17,445 nucleotides of DNA from an uncultured Prevotella sp. (GTDB taxonomy: Bacteria > Bacteroidota > Bacteroidia > Bacteroidales > Bacteroidaceae): the NCBI GenBank assembly GCA_900543585.1, contig UQRP01000044.1, forward strand, positions 1 through 17,445. The letters are read 5' to 3'. The translations under genes were made by a program, and so were the position numbers. The notes beneath the pieces were generated by a model. That model saw nothing but the letters and a program-made list of their open reading frames with translations. It ran no database searches and had not been told where the DNA came from. Shown in pieces: positions 1 to 7,412 of this stretch (its first letter is position 1; the number at the start of each line of letters is the position of its first letter).

Positions 1-86
1 GTTGGAGGGCTTATGAGAGGTGCGCCTCTCATAAGCCCTCCAACCGCAAATGGCAAAGGGCCTTAGCCCTTGGCGCTGACACAAAG
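1..86. repeat. Palindromic dispersed repeat, copy A (cut by window edge)
   Basis: Bases 1-20 and 25-44 are a perfect 20-bp inverted repeat (GTTGGAGGGCTTATGAGAGG and its complement) around a 4-base loop. A second small hairpin, AAGGGC-CTTA-GCCCTT, lies at 56-71. The copy then ends with CTTGGCGCTGACACAAAG at 69-86. Those 18 bases recur exactly at 17411-17428, and bases 34-86 match the reverse complement of 17296-17348 with few differences. Similarity continues to about base 110 into an A/T-rich stretch. This is therefore one copy of a dispersed intergenic repeat, probably starting left of the window. No reading frame is associated with it. Confidence 0.85.
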
Positions 87-328
87 AGGTTTTCTTGGTT
101 TTGGTTAAAAAACCATTTACCTTGGGCAACGGCATCTCTAACCAACTACGGATCTGTAACCAGTGAAGAAGACAAACATCCGACCCACGGAAAATGTCCA
201 CTGTGCCGCAATACCGGCAATACCGTTCGGTGGCACAGGTGTCACCGGCAATACCGGCAATTCCCCGCTTCTTAACGATATTTAGTTTTTTTATCCTTGT
301 CAGTGTTCTCTATCTGCCAAAATATTGC
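87..328. other. Non-coding region upstream of guaB
   Basis: No gene or RNA family was recognised here. The stretch contains a 17-bp imperfect direct repeat (CCGGCAATACCGGCAAT at 245-261 and a close copy starting at 206). It also has a 7-bp inverted repeat, CTGTGCC at 201-207 against GGCACAG at 232-238, with ACCG-TT-CGGT at 222-231 inside it. This could fold as RNA if transcribed, but the recognisable guaB promoter lies downstream, so it is probably not part of the guaB leader. Confidence 0.5.
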
Positions 329-337
329 TAATTTTGC
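329..337 (+). promoter_or_regulatory. guaB promoter, -7 element
   Basis: TAATTTTGC at 329-337 fits the Bacteroidota -7 consensus TAnnTTTG and lies 26 bp before the chosen guaB start. No good TTTG -33 element is seen at the usual spacing; the nearest TTG (297-299) is too far away. The box overlaps the 10-bp palindrome TTGCATGCAA (334-343), which could be chance. Confidence 0.6.
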
Positions 338-363
338 ATGCAATAAATTTTAAGGTATCTTTT

Positions 364-1848
364 ATGTCATCTTTTGTTGCAGATAAAATTGTTATGGATG
401 GTCTGACTTTCGACGACGTCCTTCTTATTCCAGCTTATTCTAATGTGTTGCCCAAGGAGGTCAGCCTTCAGGCAAAGTTCTCGCGTCATATCACGCTGAA
501 CATTCCTTTTGTCACGGCAGCTATGGATACTGTCACGGAGTCTGCCATGGCTATCGCTATTGCCCGTGAAGGCGGCATCGGCGTTATTCACAAGAACATG
601 AGCATTGACGAACAAGCCCGTCAGGTCTCTATCGTGAAGCGTGCCGAGAACGGAATGATCTACGACCCTGTCACCATCCGTCGCGGCAAGACCGTCCTCG
701 ACGCTCTGCGCATGATGGCCGAGATGCATATCGGCGGTATCCCCGTCGTCGACGATGACAACCACCTCGTAGGTATCGTCACCAACCGTGACCTGCGCTT
801 CGAGACACACATGGACAAGCTTGTGGATGATGTTATGACCAAGGAGAACCTTGTCACCACCCATCAGCAGACCGACCTCACCAATGCTGCACATATCCTG
901 CAGCAGAACAAGATTGAGAAGCTCCCTGTCGTAGACAGCGAGAACCACCTCATCGGTCTGATCACTTATAAGGATATCACCAAGGCCAAGGACAAGCCCA
1001 ACGCCTGCAAGGACGAGAAGGGCCGTCTGCGTGTTGCCGCCGGTGTCGGCGTCACCAAGGACACCCTGGAGCGTGCTGAGGCCCTCGTCAACGCCGGTGT
1101 CGACGCCATCGTCATCGACACAGCCCACGGCCATAGCGCCGGTGTCATTGGTAAGCTCCACGAGGTGAAGAATGCCTTCCCCAACCTCGACGTCGTCGTC
1201 GGCAACATCGCTACCGGTGCTGCTGCCAAATATCTCTTAGACAATGGTGCTGACGGCGTGAAGGTCGGTATCGGCCCGGGTTCCATCTGCACCACACGTG
1301 TCGTTGCCGGTGTCGGTGTACCCCAGCTCTCAGCCGTCTACGATGTCTTCAGCGTGCTGAAGGATACCGATGTGCCCCTTATCGCCGATGGTGGTCTGCG
1401 CTACTCCGGCGACGTTGTCAAGGCCCTTGCTGCCGGTGGCAACTGCGTGATGATCGGCTCACTGGTGGCCGGTACCGAGGAGAGCCCCGGCGACACCATC
1501 ATCTACAACGGCCGTAAGTTCAAGACTTACCGTGGCATGGGCTCCTTGGAGGCCATGGGCCAGAAGAACGGTTCCAAGGACCGCTACTTCCAGAGCGACA
1601 CCACCGATGTGAAGAAGCTCGTGCCGGAAGGCATCGCCGGCCGTGTGCCTTACAAGGGCACCGTGCAGGAGGTCGTCTATCAGATGACGGGTGGTCTGCG
1701 CTCGGGTATGGGCTACTGCGGTGCTCACAACATCGACGAGCTCCACAACGCCAAGTTCACACGCATCACCAATGCCGGCGTTTTGGAGAGCCATCCTCAC
1801 GACATTACAATCACCAGCGAGGCTCCTAACTACTCCCGTCCGGAGTAA
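364..1848 (+). CDS. guaB: IMP dehydrogenase
   Basis: This enzyme oxidises IMP to XMP with NAD+, the committed step of GMP synthesis in the cytoplasm. The protein has 494 residues, a normal length for bacterial GuaB. It begins with the typical MDGLTFDDVLLIP segment. Two CBS domains (about residues 95-215) are inserted into the TIM barrel, each with a GIPVVD/KLPVVD-type strand. The catalytic loop GPGSICTTRVVAGVGVPQ places the nucleophile at Cys309, and the flap region YRGMGSLEAM follows. I chose ATG 364 rather than an in-frame TTG at 325, because 325 lies upstream of the -7 box and adds 13 non-conserved residues. It heads an operon: the next gene starts 25 bp after its stop with no terminator between them. 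Confidence 0.98.
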   Translation: MSSFVADKIVMDGLTFDDVLLIPAYSNVLPKEVSLQAKFSRHITLNIPFVTAAMDTVTESAMAIAIAREGGIGVIHKNMSIDEQARQVSIVKRAENGMIYDPVTIRRGKTVLDALRMMAEMHIGGIPVVDDDNHLVGIVTNRDLRFETHMDKLVDDVMTKENLVTTHQQTDLTNAAHILQQNKIEKLPVVDSENHLIGLITYKDITKAKDKPNACKDEKGRLRVAAGVGVTKDTLERAEALVNAGVDAIVIDTAHGHSAGVIGKLHEVKNAFPNLDVVVGNIATGAAAKYLLDNGADGVKVGIGPGSICTTRVVAGVGVPQLSAVYDVFSVLKDTDVPLIADGGLRYSGDVVKALAAGGNCVMIGSLVAGTEESPGDTIIYNGRKFKTYRGMGSLEAMGQKNGSKDRYFQSDTTDVKKLVPEGIAGRVPYKGTVQEVVYQMTGGLRSGMGYCGAHNIDELHNAKFTRITNAGVLESHPHDITITSEAPNYSRPE

Positions 1849-1873
1849 GCAGCCGCACTGCCTATATTTTGAA

Positions 1874-3346
1874 ATGAAGAAATCAGTAAAGACTATATTC
1901 CTGACAGCCATTGCTCTCATCACTATGGGGGCAATGGCCGTTCCGTCAGGACGCATGCCGTTGACGGCATGGCGTTCTGCTTCTGTCTCCGACAGTTCCC
2001 AGACTGCCGTCACCGCTAAGAGCGACAGCGCCGCTGAGGCTCCCGTCCCTGAAAACGCTGTCATCGACGAGGTGATATGGGTGGTCGGCGACGAGCCTAT
2101 CCTGAAGTCCGACGTCGAAGAGATGCGTATGCAGGGCCTGGCCGAGGGCATCAACTTCGGCAGCGATCCCGACTACAGCATCCCCGAGCAGATTGCCGTG
2201 CAGAAGCTCTTCCTCCACCAGGCACAGATAGACTCCTTGGAGGTCACCGAGTCGGACATCGCTACAGGCGTCAACCAGCAGATTAACCACTGGATAGAGA
2301 TGGCAGGCTCACAGGAGAAGCTGGAGGAGTATCGCAAGCAGTCCGTCAACGACATGCGTGCCGAGCTCCACGACCAGTTCCGCGACCAGCAGCTCGTGCA
2401 GAAGATGCGCCAGAAGATTGTGGAGAACATCAAGGTGTCGCCGGCCGACGTGAGAAGCTATTTCCGTTCGCTCCCTACCGACAGTCTGCCCTACGTGCCC
2501 ACAGAGGTCGAGGTGGAGATTCTCGTCAGCGCTCCGAAGATTAAGCAGGCTGAGATACAGCGCGTCAGAGACGAGTTGCACAACTTCACCGACCGTGTCA
2601 ACAAGGGAGAGACGACCTTCGCCACCCTGGCACGTCTCTATTCCGAAGACCCCGGCTCTGCCCGCCAGGGTGGTGAGCTCGGCTATGTGGGCCGTGGTAT
2701 CCTCGACCCCAACTTCGCCAACGTCGCCTTCAACCTCACCGATCCTAAGAAGATTTCCAAGATTGTGGAGTCGGAGTTCGGCTTCCATATCATCCAGCTC
2801 ATCGACAAGCGCGGTGACAAAATCAACGTGCGTCATATCCTTCTCAAGCCGAAGGTGTCGCAGGATGAGATTGATGCCGCCGAGCACCACCTCGACTCCA
2901 TCTGCACCGATATCAAGGCCGGCAAGTTCACCTTTGAGCAGGCCGCCAGCTACCTCTCTGATGATAAGGACACGAAGAACAATCAGGGTCTGATGTCCAA
3001 CAGCACCTCAGAGGGCATGACGTCGCGTTTCCAGATGAAGGACCTGCCTACCGAGGTGGCCCGTGTCGTCGACACCATGCAGGTGGGTGAGATTTCTAAG
3101 CCGTTCGACATGGTCAACTCCAAGGGCAAGACCGTTGTCGCCGTGGTGAAGCTCAAGAGCCGCACACCGGGGCACCGTGCCACCATCACCGAGGACTTCC
3201 AGGTGATGAAGGATGTCGTGCTCAACAAGGAGCGCGAGAAAGCCATCCACGACTGGGTTGCCGACAAGATAAAGCATACCTATGTGTGGATGACCCCTAA
3301 ATACAGAATACCAAGTAAGTACGAATATCAGGGATGGGTGAAGTGA
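1874..3346 (+). CDS. SurA/PpiC-type periplasmic peptidyl-prolyl isomerase
   Basis: The product is a 490-residue chaperone and proline isomerase, predicted to act on unfolded outer-membrane proteins in the periplasm. It has a Sec signal peptide (MKKSVKTIFLTAIALITMGAMA, cleavage near residue 22-24). A SurA-like N-terminal helical region follows (about 50-200) with the WVVGDEPILKSDVE segment typical of SurA_N. Then come two parvulin domains. The first (about 205-310) has a good ARLYSEDPGSARQGGELGYVGRG signature. The second (about 318-425) is degenerate, with NNQGLM in place of the GGDLGW-type motif. I chose ATG 1874 because an upstream extension in the same frame overlaps guaB and lacks a signal peptide. 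The gene overlaps the OstA-like gene by 13 bp. SurA itself is a plausible orthologue, but orthology is inferred. Confidence 0.9.
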   Translation: MKKSVKTIFLTAIALITMGAMAVPSGRMPLTAWRSASVSDSSQTAVTAKSDSAAEAPVPENAVIDEVIWVVGDEPILKSDVEEMRMQGLAEGINFGSDPDYSIPEQIAVQKLFLHQAQIDSLEVTESDIATGVNQQINHWIEMAGSQEKLEEYRKQSVNDMRAELHDQFRDQQLVQKMRQKIVENIKVSPADVRSYFRSLPTDSLPYVPTEVEVEILVSAPKIKQAEIQRVRDELHNFTDRVNKGETTFATLARLYSEDPGSARQGGELGYVGRGILDPNFANVAFNLTDPKKISKIVESEFGFHIIQLIDKRGDKINVRHILLKPKVSQDEIDAAEHHLDSICTDIKAGKFTFEQAASYLSDDKDTKNNQGLMSNSTSEGMTSRFQMKDLPTEVARVVDTMQVGEISKPFDMVNSKGKTVVAVVKLKSRTPGHRATITEDFQVMKDVVLNKEREKAIHDWVADKIKHTYVWMTPKYRIPSKYEYQGWVK

Positions 3347-5007
3347 GAAAGGGCAGAGGCGTCCTGCTTTTCAGTCTTTTAGTCTTAGGGCTCCTTGGTG
3401 TCATCGCCTCCCCGGCAGCGCGCCGGAAGAAGGCTGTGGACAACAGGGTGTACCTTGTCCATGCTGACGAGCTGAAGTTCGACATGTATGGTCCCAACCC
3501 CGATGCCCAGATTGCCAAGGGTCATGTCCACTTCGTCCATCAGGGTGCCGCCTTGTTCTGCGACAGCGCTTACTATTTCCAGGCCAGCAACTCTTTCCGG
3601 GCTTTCGGTCACGTGCGGTTCCGTCAGGGCGACACGCTGTCGCTGAGTTGTGACAACGCGTGGTATGACGGTGCGGGCCAGATGATGGAGGCGCGCAGGA
3701 ATGTCGTCCTCCGCCATCGCAGACAGACACTCTATACCGACAGTCTCAACTACGACCGTCTCTACAACAACGCTTACTTCTTCCGTGGAGGACGCCTCGT
3801 CGATGGCGTCAACAGGCTGAGCTCCGACTGGGGCGAGTACAACACCGTCACCAAGTCGGCAGTCTTCTACTATGACGTGCAGCTCCATACGCCCAAGAAC
3901 CGCGTCTCCACTGACACCCTCTACTACGACACGCGCCACTCCTTAGCACATGTCGTAGGTCTCTACACCCCCAACAAAGGTATGGGCAAGGTGGGACCGT
4001 CCATCATCCGCAACAAGGATGGCGTCATCACCACCACCGACGCCTATTTCAACACGCGGAGCGACAGGGCTCGTCTCTTCGGGCGCTCCACCATCGTCAA
4101 CGGCGACAAGACCATCACCGGTGACACATTATATTATAATAGCAACACGGGCAACAACCACGGCCTGGGCAATGTCATCTTCGTGGACAAGAAGAACAAG
4201 AACAAGCTCACCGCCGGTGAAGTTGTCTACAACGAGAAGACCGGCAAGGGCTTTGCCACCCGCCGCGCCCTCGCCGTCGACTATTCCCAGAAGGACACTC
4301 TCTACATGCATGCCGACACCATGCGCGTGGAGACTTTCCATATCAATACCGACAGCGTCTACCGCAAGGTGCACTGCTACCGCAAGGTGCGGGCTTTCCG
4401 CGCCGACTTCCAGGCTGTCTGCGACTCCCTCGTCTACGACACCCGCGACTCTTGCATGACGATGTACGACGACCCCATCACCTGGAGCGGCAGCCGCCAG
4501 CTCACCGGAGAGGTCATCTACGTCTATACCAACGACTCCACGATACGCAGTGCCCATGTCAACGGGCAGGCGCTCTCCATAGAACTGATGTCGGACAGCG
4601 TGCACTACAATCAGCTGTCGTCGAAGGACATCTATGCCTATTTCACCAATGGCAACATCCGGCGCACCGACGCCGTGAGCAATGTCCGCGCCATCTTCTA
4701 TCCCACCAACAGCAGTGACTCCTCGCTCGTGGGACTCAACTACGTGGAGACGGACACCATGCGCATGTTTGTCTCACCCGACCGTCGCTTGGAGCGCATC
4801 TGGATGCCGAAAGCCCAGGGCACCCTCTATCCCATGACGCAGATACCGCCCGGCAAGGACCGCCTCGACGTCTTCGAGTGGTTCGACTATGTCAGACCGA
4901 AGGACAAGAACGATGTCTTCAACTGGCGTGGCAAGGCCGCCGGTACTGAGATAAAACGGATAGAGCGCCATGCGGCACCTCTGCAGACCCTCTCGGCGGG
5001 TAAATAA
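3334..5007 (+). CDS. OstA-like (LptA/LptD N-terminal type) envelope protein
   Basis: The protein has 557 residues. An N-terminal hydrophobic segment (about 9-28, GVLLFSLLVLGLLGVIASPA) serves as signal peptide or anchor. The rest is beta-rich repeats with recurring cores such as DTLYYD, GDTLYYN, ADTMRV, DSVYR and DSLVYD, the pattern of the OstA/LptA beta-jellyroll fold. Bacteroidota OstA-like proteins of this size are thought to take part in lipopolysaccharide transport through the periplasm. There is no C-terminal LptD barrel, so it is not full-length LptD. ATG 3334 overlaps the preceding stop, and GTG 3343 is an alternative start. Co-transcription with a SurA-like chaperone fits a role in outer-membrane assembly. 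The exact partner proteins are not shown by the sequence. Confidence 0.82.
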   Translation: MGEVRKGRGVLLFSLLVLGLLGVIASPAARRKKAVDNRVYLVHADELKFDMYGPNPDAQIAKGHVHFVHQGAALFCDSAYYFQASNSFRAFGHVRFRQGDTLSLSCDNAWYDGAGQMMEARRNVVLRHRRQTLYTDSLNYDRLYNNAYFFRGGRLVDGVNRLSSDWGEYNTVTKSAVFYYDVQLHTPKNRVSTDTLYYDTRHSLAHVVGLYTPNKGMGKVGPSIIRNKDGVITTTDAYFNTRSDRARLFGRSTIVNGDKTITGDTLYYNSNTGNNHGLGNVIFVDKKNKNKLTAGEVVYNEKTGKGFATRRALAVDYSQKDTLYMHADTMRVETFHINTDSVYRKVHCYRKVRAFRADFQAVCDSLVYDTRDSCMTMYDDPITWSGSRQLTGEVIYVYTNDSTIRSAHVNGQALSIELMSDSVHYNQLSSKDIYAYFTNGNIRRTDAVSNVRAIFYPTNSSDSSLVGLNYVETDTMRMFVSPDRRLERIWMPKAQGTLYPMTQIPPGKDRLDVFEWFDYVRPKDKNDVFNWRGKAAGTEIKRIERHAAPLQTLSAGK

Positions 5008-5019
5008 TTTCAGAAACTT

Positions 5020-6993
5020 ATGAGTGATATTATACAGCTTCTTCCCGATTCCGTTGCCAACCAGATTGCTGCCGGTGAGGTCATCCAGCGCCCCGCCAGC
5101 GTCATCAAGGAACTTGTGGAGAATGCCATCGACGCCGGTGCCCAGCGCATCGACGTCTCTGTCGTTGATGCCGGTCGCACGACCATCCAGGTCATCGACG
5201 ACGGCAAGGGCATGTCGGAGACTGACGCGCGCCTGGCTTTCGAGCGCCATGCCACGTCGAAGATTCGCAAGGCCGACGACCTCTTCTCGCTCCACACCAT
5301 GGGCTTCCGTGGTGAGGCTCTGCCCTCCATCGCCGCTGTGGCTCAGGTGGAGCTGAAGACGCGGCAGGCCAGCGAGGAGATAGGCACCGACCTCTCCATA
5401 GCTGCCTCCAAGGTGGTGTCGCAGGAGCCGTGTGCCTGCCCCGTGGGCGCCAACTTCATGGTCGAGAACTTGTTCTATAATGTCCCCGCGCGACGGAAGT
5501 TCCTCAAGTCGAACGCCACGGAGCTCAACAACATCATCGCCGCCTTCGAGCGCATCGTCCTGGTGTGGCCGAAAGTGGCCTTCTCATTCCGCAGCAACGG
5601 TTCCGAGATGTTCAACCTTCGGAGCTGTGGCCTGCGTCAGCGCATTGTCGACGTCTTCGGCAAGCGCATCAACCAGGACCTCCTGCCCGTCAATGTCGAG
5701 ACAACGGTGTGCGGCATCACGGGATTTGTCGGCAAGCCGGAGTCGGCGAAGAAGAAGGGTTTGAAGCAGTTCTTCTTTGTCAACGGGCGCTATATGCGCC
5801 ATCCCTATTTCCATAAAGCCGTGCAGTCCGTCTACGAGCGGCTCATCCCCCAGGGCGACCAGGTGTCGTATTTCCTCTATTTCGATGTTGACCCGAAGGA
5901 CATCGACGTCAACATCCATCCCACGAAGACGGAGATAAAGTTTGAGAACGAGCAGGCCATCTATCAGATTCTTCTTGCCGCCGTCCGCGATGCCGTGGGG
6001 GCTTTCAACGATACCTCCACGATAGAATTCGACACTGAGGGCAAGCCCGACATCCCCGTCTTCAACTCCATGCAGGGCACGTCGATGCCGAAAGTCGACT
6101 TCGACCCTATGTACAATCCTTTCACAGCAACGCCCGCCTCCGGTGCGTCCGGTGCTGCTTCCGGTGGCGCTAACGCTGCTGCCTCCGGTGGTGCCACTCA
6201 TACCAGCAAGCTCAGCTCCGTCATCTCCCAAGAGAACTATTTCGATGACGACACTGATGCCGAGCCGGGATTTGGCGGCGGTCTGGCTGGTGGCTTCAGC
6301 AGTGGGCTGGGCAATGGCGACATGGAGCAGCCCTCCCTCTTCGCCGGACCCGCAAAGGGCACCACAAAGGTGGAGACGTTTGCAGCGCCCTCCAAGGACG
6401 GCAGCATCATCGAGGAGAAGTCGCCGATGCACTATCAGTATAAAGGCCGGTACATCATGACGGCGGTGAAGTCGGGGCTGATGATTATCGACCAGCACCG
6501 CGCCCACCTGCGCATCCTCTTCGAGGACTATCAGAAGCGTATCGCGGCCCGCAAGATGCACTCGCAGAAGATTCTCTTCCCCCAGAGTGTGGAGCTCACG
6601 GCTCAGGAGACGGTGACGCTGACGGAGCTTAAGGACGACATGACGCTCATGGGCTTCGAGCTCACGGCTTTGGGTGGCACGACGTGGGCTGTCAATGCCA
6701 TCCCCGAGGGCTTCGACGGCATAGACATGGCGGCTCTCATCCACGACATCCTCGCCGAGGCCATGGAGACCCCCGACGGCGCCGTGGCCAAGAGCCTGTC
6801 GAAGATTCACGACCGCATGGCGCTGAGTCTGGCCCGCGCCGCTGCTATCCCCTACGGCCAGGTATTGGGCAACACCGAGATGGAGAATATCATCAACAGC
6901 CTCTTCCAATGCTCCAATGTCAACTATACCCCTGACGGCCAGGCCGTTCTGTGCATCCTCAAGCAGGCGGATATCGAGGCAATGTTGGGATGA
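5020..6993 (+). CDS. mutL: DNA mismatch repair protein MutL
   Basis: MutL couples mismatch recognition by MutS to downstream repair. The 657-residue protein has all GHKL ATPase motifs: ELVENAIDAGA with catalytic Glu31 and Asn35, DDGKGM at 60-65, and GFRGEAL at 95-101. The S5-like transducer domain runs to about residue 335 (DVDVNIHPTKTEIKFE-type segment). A Gly/Ala/Ser-rich linker (about 365-395) and an acidic stretch lead to the C-terminal dimerisation domain (about 465-657). The endonuclease motif DQHA(X)2E(X)4E is altered to DQHRAHLRILFE (491-502), and the late CPHGRP-type motif is replaced by TPDGQA, so nuclease activity is doubtful. It starts 12 bp after the OstA-like gene and is the last gene of the guaB operon. 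Confidence 0.97.
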   Translation: MSDIIQLLPDSVANQIAAGEVIQRPASVIKELVENAIDAGAQRIDVSVVDAGRTTIQVIDDGKGMSETDARLAFERHATSKIRKADDLFSLHTMGFRGEALPSIAAVAQVELKTRQASEEIGTDLSIAASKVVSQEPCACPVGANFMVENLFYNVPARRKFLKSNATELNNIIAAFERIVLVWPKVAFSFRSNGSEMFNLRSCGLRQRIVDVFGKRINQDLLPVNVETTVCGITGFVGKPESAKKKGLKQFFFVNGRYMRHPYFHKAVQSVYERLIPQGDQVSYFLYFDVDPKDIDVNIHPTKTEIKFENEQAIYQILLAAVRDAVGAFNDTSTIEFDTEGKPDIPVFNSMQGTSMPKVDFDPMYNPFTATPASGASGAASGGANAAASGGATHTSKLSSVISQENYFDDDTDAEPGFGGGLAGGFSSGLGNGDMEQPSLFAGPAKGTTKVETFAAPSKDGSIIEEKSPMHYQYKGRYIMTAVKSGLMIIDQHRAHLRILFEDYQKRIAARKMHSQKILFPQSVELTAQETVTLTELKDDMTLMGFELTALGGTTWAVNAIPEGFDGIDMAALIHDILAEAMETPDGAVAKSLSKIHDRMALSLARAAAIPYGQVLGNTEMENIINSLFQCSNVNYTPDGQAVLCILKQADIEAMLG

Positions 6994-7003
6994 TAGGGTG
7001 GTA

Positions 7004-7031
7004 GGTGTTAGGTGTTAAGTGTTAGGTGTTA
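7004..7031. repeat. Four tandem 7-bp repeats (GGTGTTA)
   Basis: GGTGTTA, GGTGTTA, AGTGTTA and GGTGTTA follow each other without gaps, beginning 10 bp after the mutL stop. They lie in non-coding DNA and might vary in copy number between strains. No function is evident. Confidence 0.8.
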
Positions 7032-7058
7032 ATGGTTTGACTGGAAGCGGACAGCGGT

Positions 7059-7096
7059 GACACCGTAGGGGCGGGGTTTATCCCCGCCCTAACCCC
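7059..7096. repeat. GC-rich hairpin repeat, copy 1
   Basis: The core hairpin GGGGCGGGG-TTTA-TCCCCGCCC occupies 7068-7089. It sits in a 38-bp segment that recurs in reverse orientation at 16423-16460 with 4 differences, only one of them within the last 32 bases. A smaller palindrome, CGGTG-A-CACCG, overlaps it at 7055-7065. It could end transcription of the mutL operon, but no T-run follows. Its presence as a near-identical second copy points to a dispersed repeat. Confidence 0.8.
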
Positions 7097-7143
7097 AAGG
7101 GACAAATTAAATTGGGAAATGTTAGAAAAAAAATACGAAAATA

Positions 7144-7176
7144 TTTGGCAGGTCGGAAAAACCTTCGTACCTTTGC
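7144..7176 (+). promoter_or_regulatory. Promoter of tRNA-Val
   Basis: TTTG at 7144-7147 and TACCTTTGC at 7168-7176 are separated by 20 bp. This is an almost ideal Bacteroidota housekeeping promoter (TTTG, 19-21 bp, TAnnTTTG). Transcription would begin about 10 bp before the mature tRNA. Confidence 0.85.
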
Positions 7177-7192
7177 ACTCGCAAAACAGAAA

Positions 7193-7267
7193 GGGCGTTT
7201 AGCTCAGTTGGTTTAGAGCATCTGCCTTACAAGCAGAGGGTCGGCGGTTCGAATCCGTCAACGCCCA
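7193..7267 (+). tRNA. tRNA-Val (anticodon UAC)
   Basis: A complete cloverleaf can be drawn. The acceptor arm is GGGCGTT (7193-7199) with AACGCCC (7260-7266). The D-arm region is GCTCAGTTGGTTTAGAGC. The anticodon stem is TCTGC/GCAGA with loop CTTACAA, giving anticodon TAC at 7228-7230. The T arm is GGCGG-TTCGAAT-CCGTC. The discriminator is A7267. The 3' CCA is not encoded (the next bases are CAG), so it must be added after transcription. The body closely resembles other bacterial tRNA-Val sequences. Confidence 0.97.
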
Positions 7268-7277
7268 CAGGGGTGGT

Positions 7278-7315
7278 CCCCGTAGTGCTTTCGGGCGCTG
7301 CGGGGATTTATTTGT
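7278..7315 (+). terminator. Terminator after tRNA-Val
   Basis: CCCCGTAGTGC (7278-7288) pairs with GCGCTGCGGGG (7295-7305), including two G-U pairs, around a 6-base loop. A T-rich but interrupted tail, ATTTATTTG, follows. This fits an intrinsic terminator ending the single-tRNA transcript before the purB promoter. Confidence 0.7.
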
Positions 7316-7342
7316 TATTATCTCCTAAAAAAAACAGACGTA

Positions 7343-7377
7343 TTGCAAGGCTTTTCCCCGAGTTTTTGTAATTTTGC
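7343..7377 (+). promoter_or_regulatory. purB promoter
   Basis: TAATTTTGC at 7369-7377 is a good -7 element. ATTG ending at 7345 may be the -33 element, at a slightly long 23-bp spacing. The start codon is 36 bp beyond the -7 box. A perfect 12-bp palindrome lies just downstream, at the expected start of the transcript. Confidence 0.65.
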
Positions 7378-7387
7378 AGCCATAAGC

Positions 7388-7399
7388 TAATACGTATTA
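7388..7399. promoter_or_regulatory. Palindrome TAATACGTATTA in purB leader
   Basis: This perfect 12-bp palindrome starts 11 bp after the -7 box, about where early transcribed bases would be, and ends 13 bp before the purB start. The position suits a repressor operator, but no binding protein is identified, and an A/T-rich palindrome of this length could be chance. Confidence 0.35.
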
Positions 7400-7412
7400 C
7401 ATTCTTAATTCT

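Noticed and set aside
87..300. Riboswitch or structured leader of guaB
   Set aside because: No known riboswitch consensus was recognised, and the predicted promoter is downstream of this segment, leaving a leader of only about 20 bases.
334..343. Palindrome TTGCATGCAA overlapping the guaB -7 box as an operator
   Set aside because: It is only 10 bp, partly dictated by the TTTGC promoter motif, and does not match the purB palindrome, so chance is likely.
325..363. Upstream TTG start for guaB
   Set aside because: It lies before the -7 promoter element and adds 13 residues absent from the conserved N-terminus.
1691..1873. Upstream extension of the SurA-like gene into guaB
   Set aside because: It overlaps guaB by more than 150 bp and would bury the clear signal peptide starting at 1874.
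5584..6909. 441-codon open frame on the minus strand opposite mutL (likewise 367-1161 opposite guaB, 7308-8522 over purB and 9242-10120 opposite the pseudouridine synthase)
   Set aside because: The plus-strand proteins are clearly conserved enzymes. The antisense frames have no domain and arise from codon bias in G/C-rich genes.
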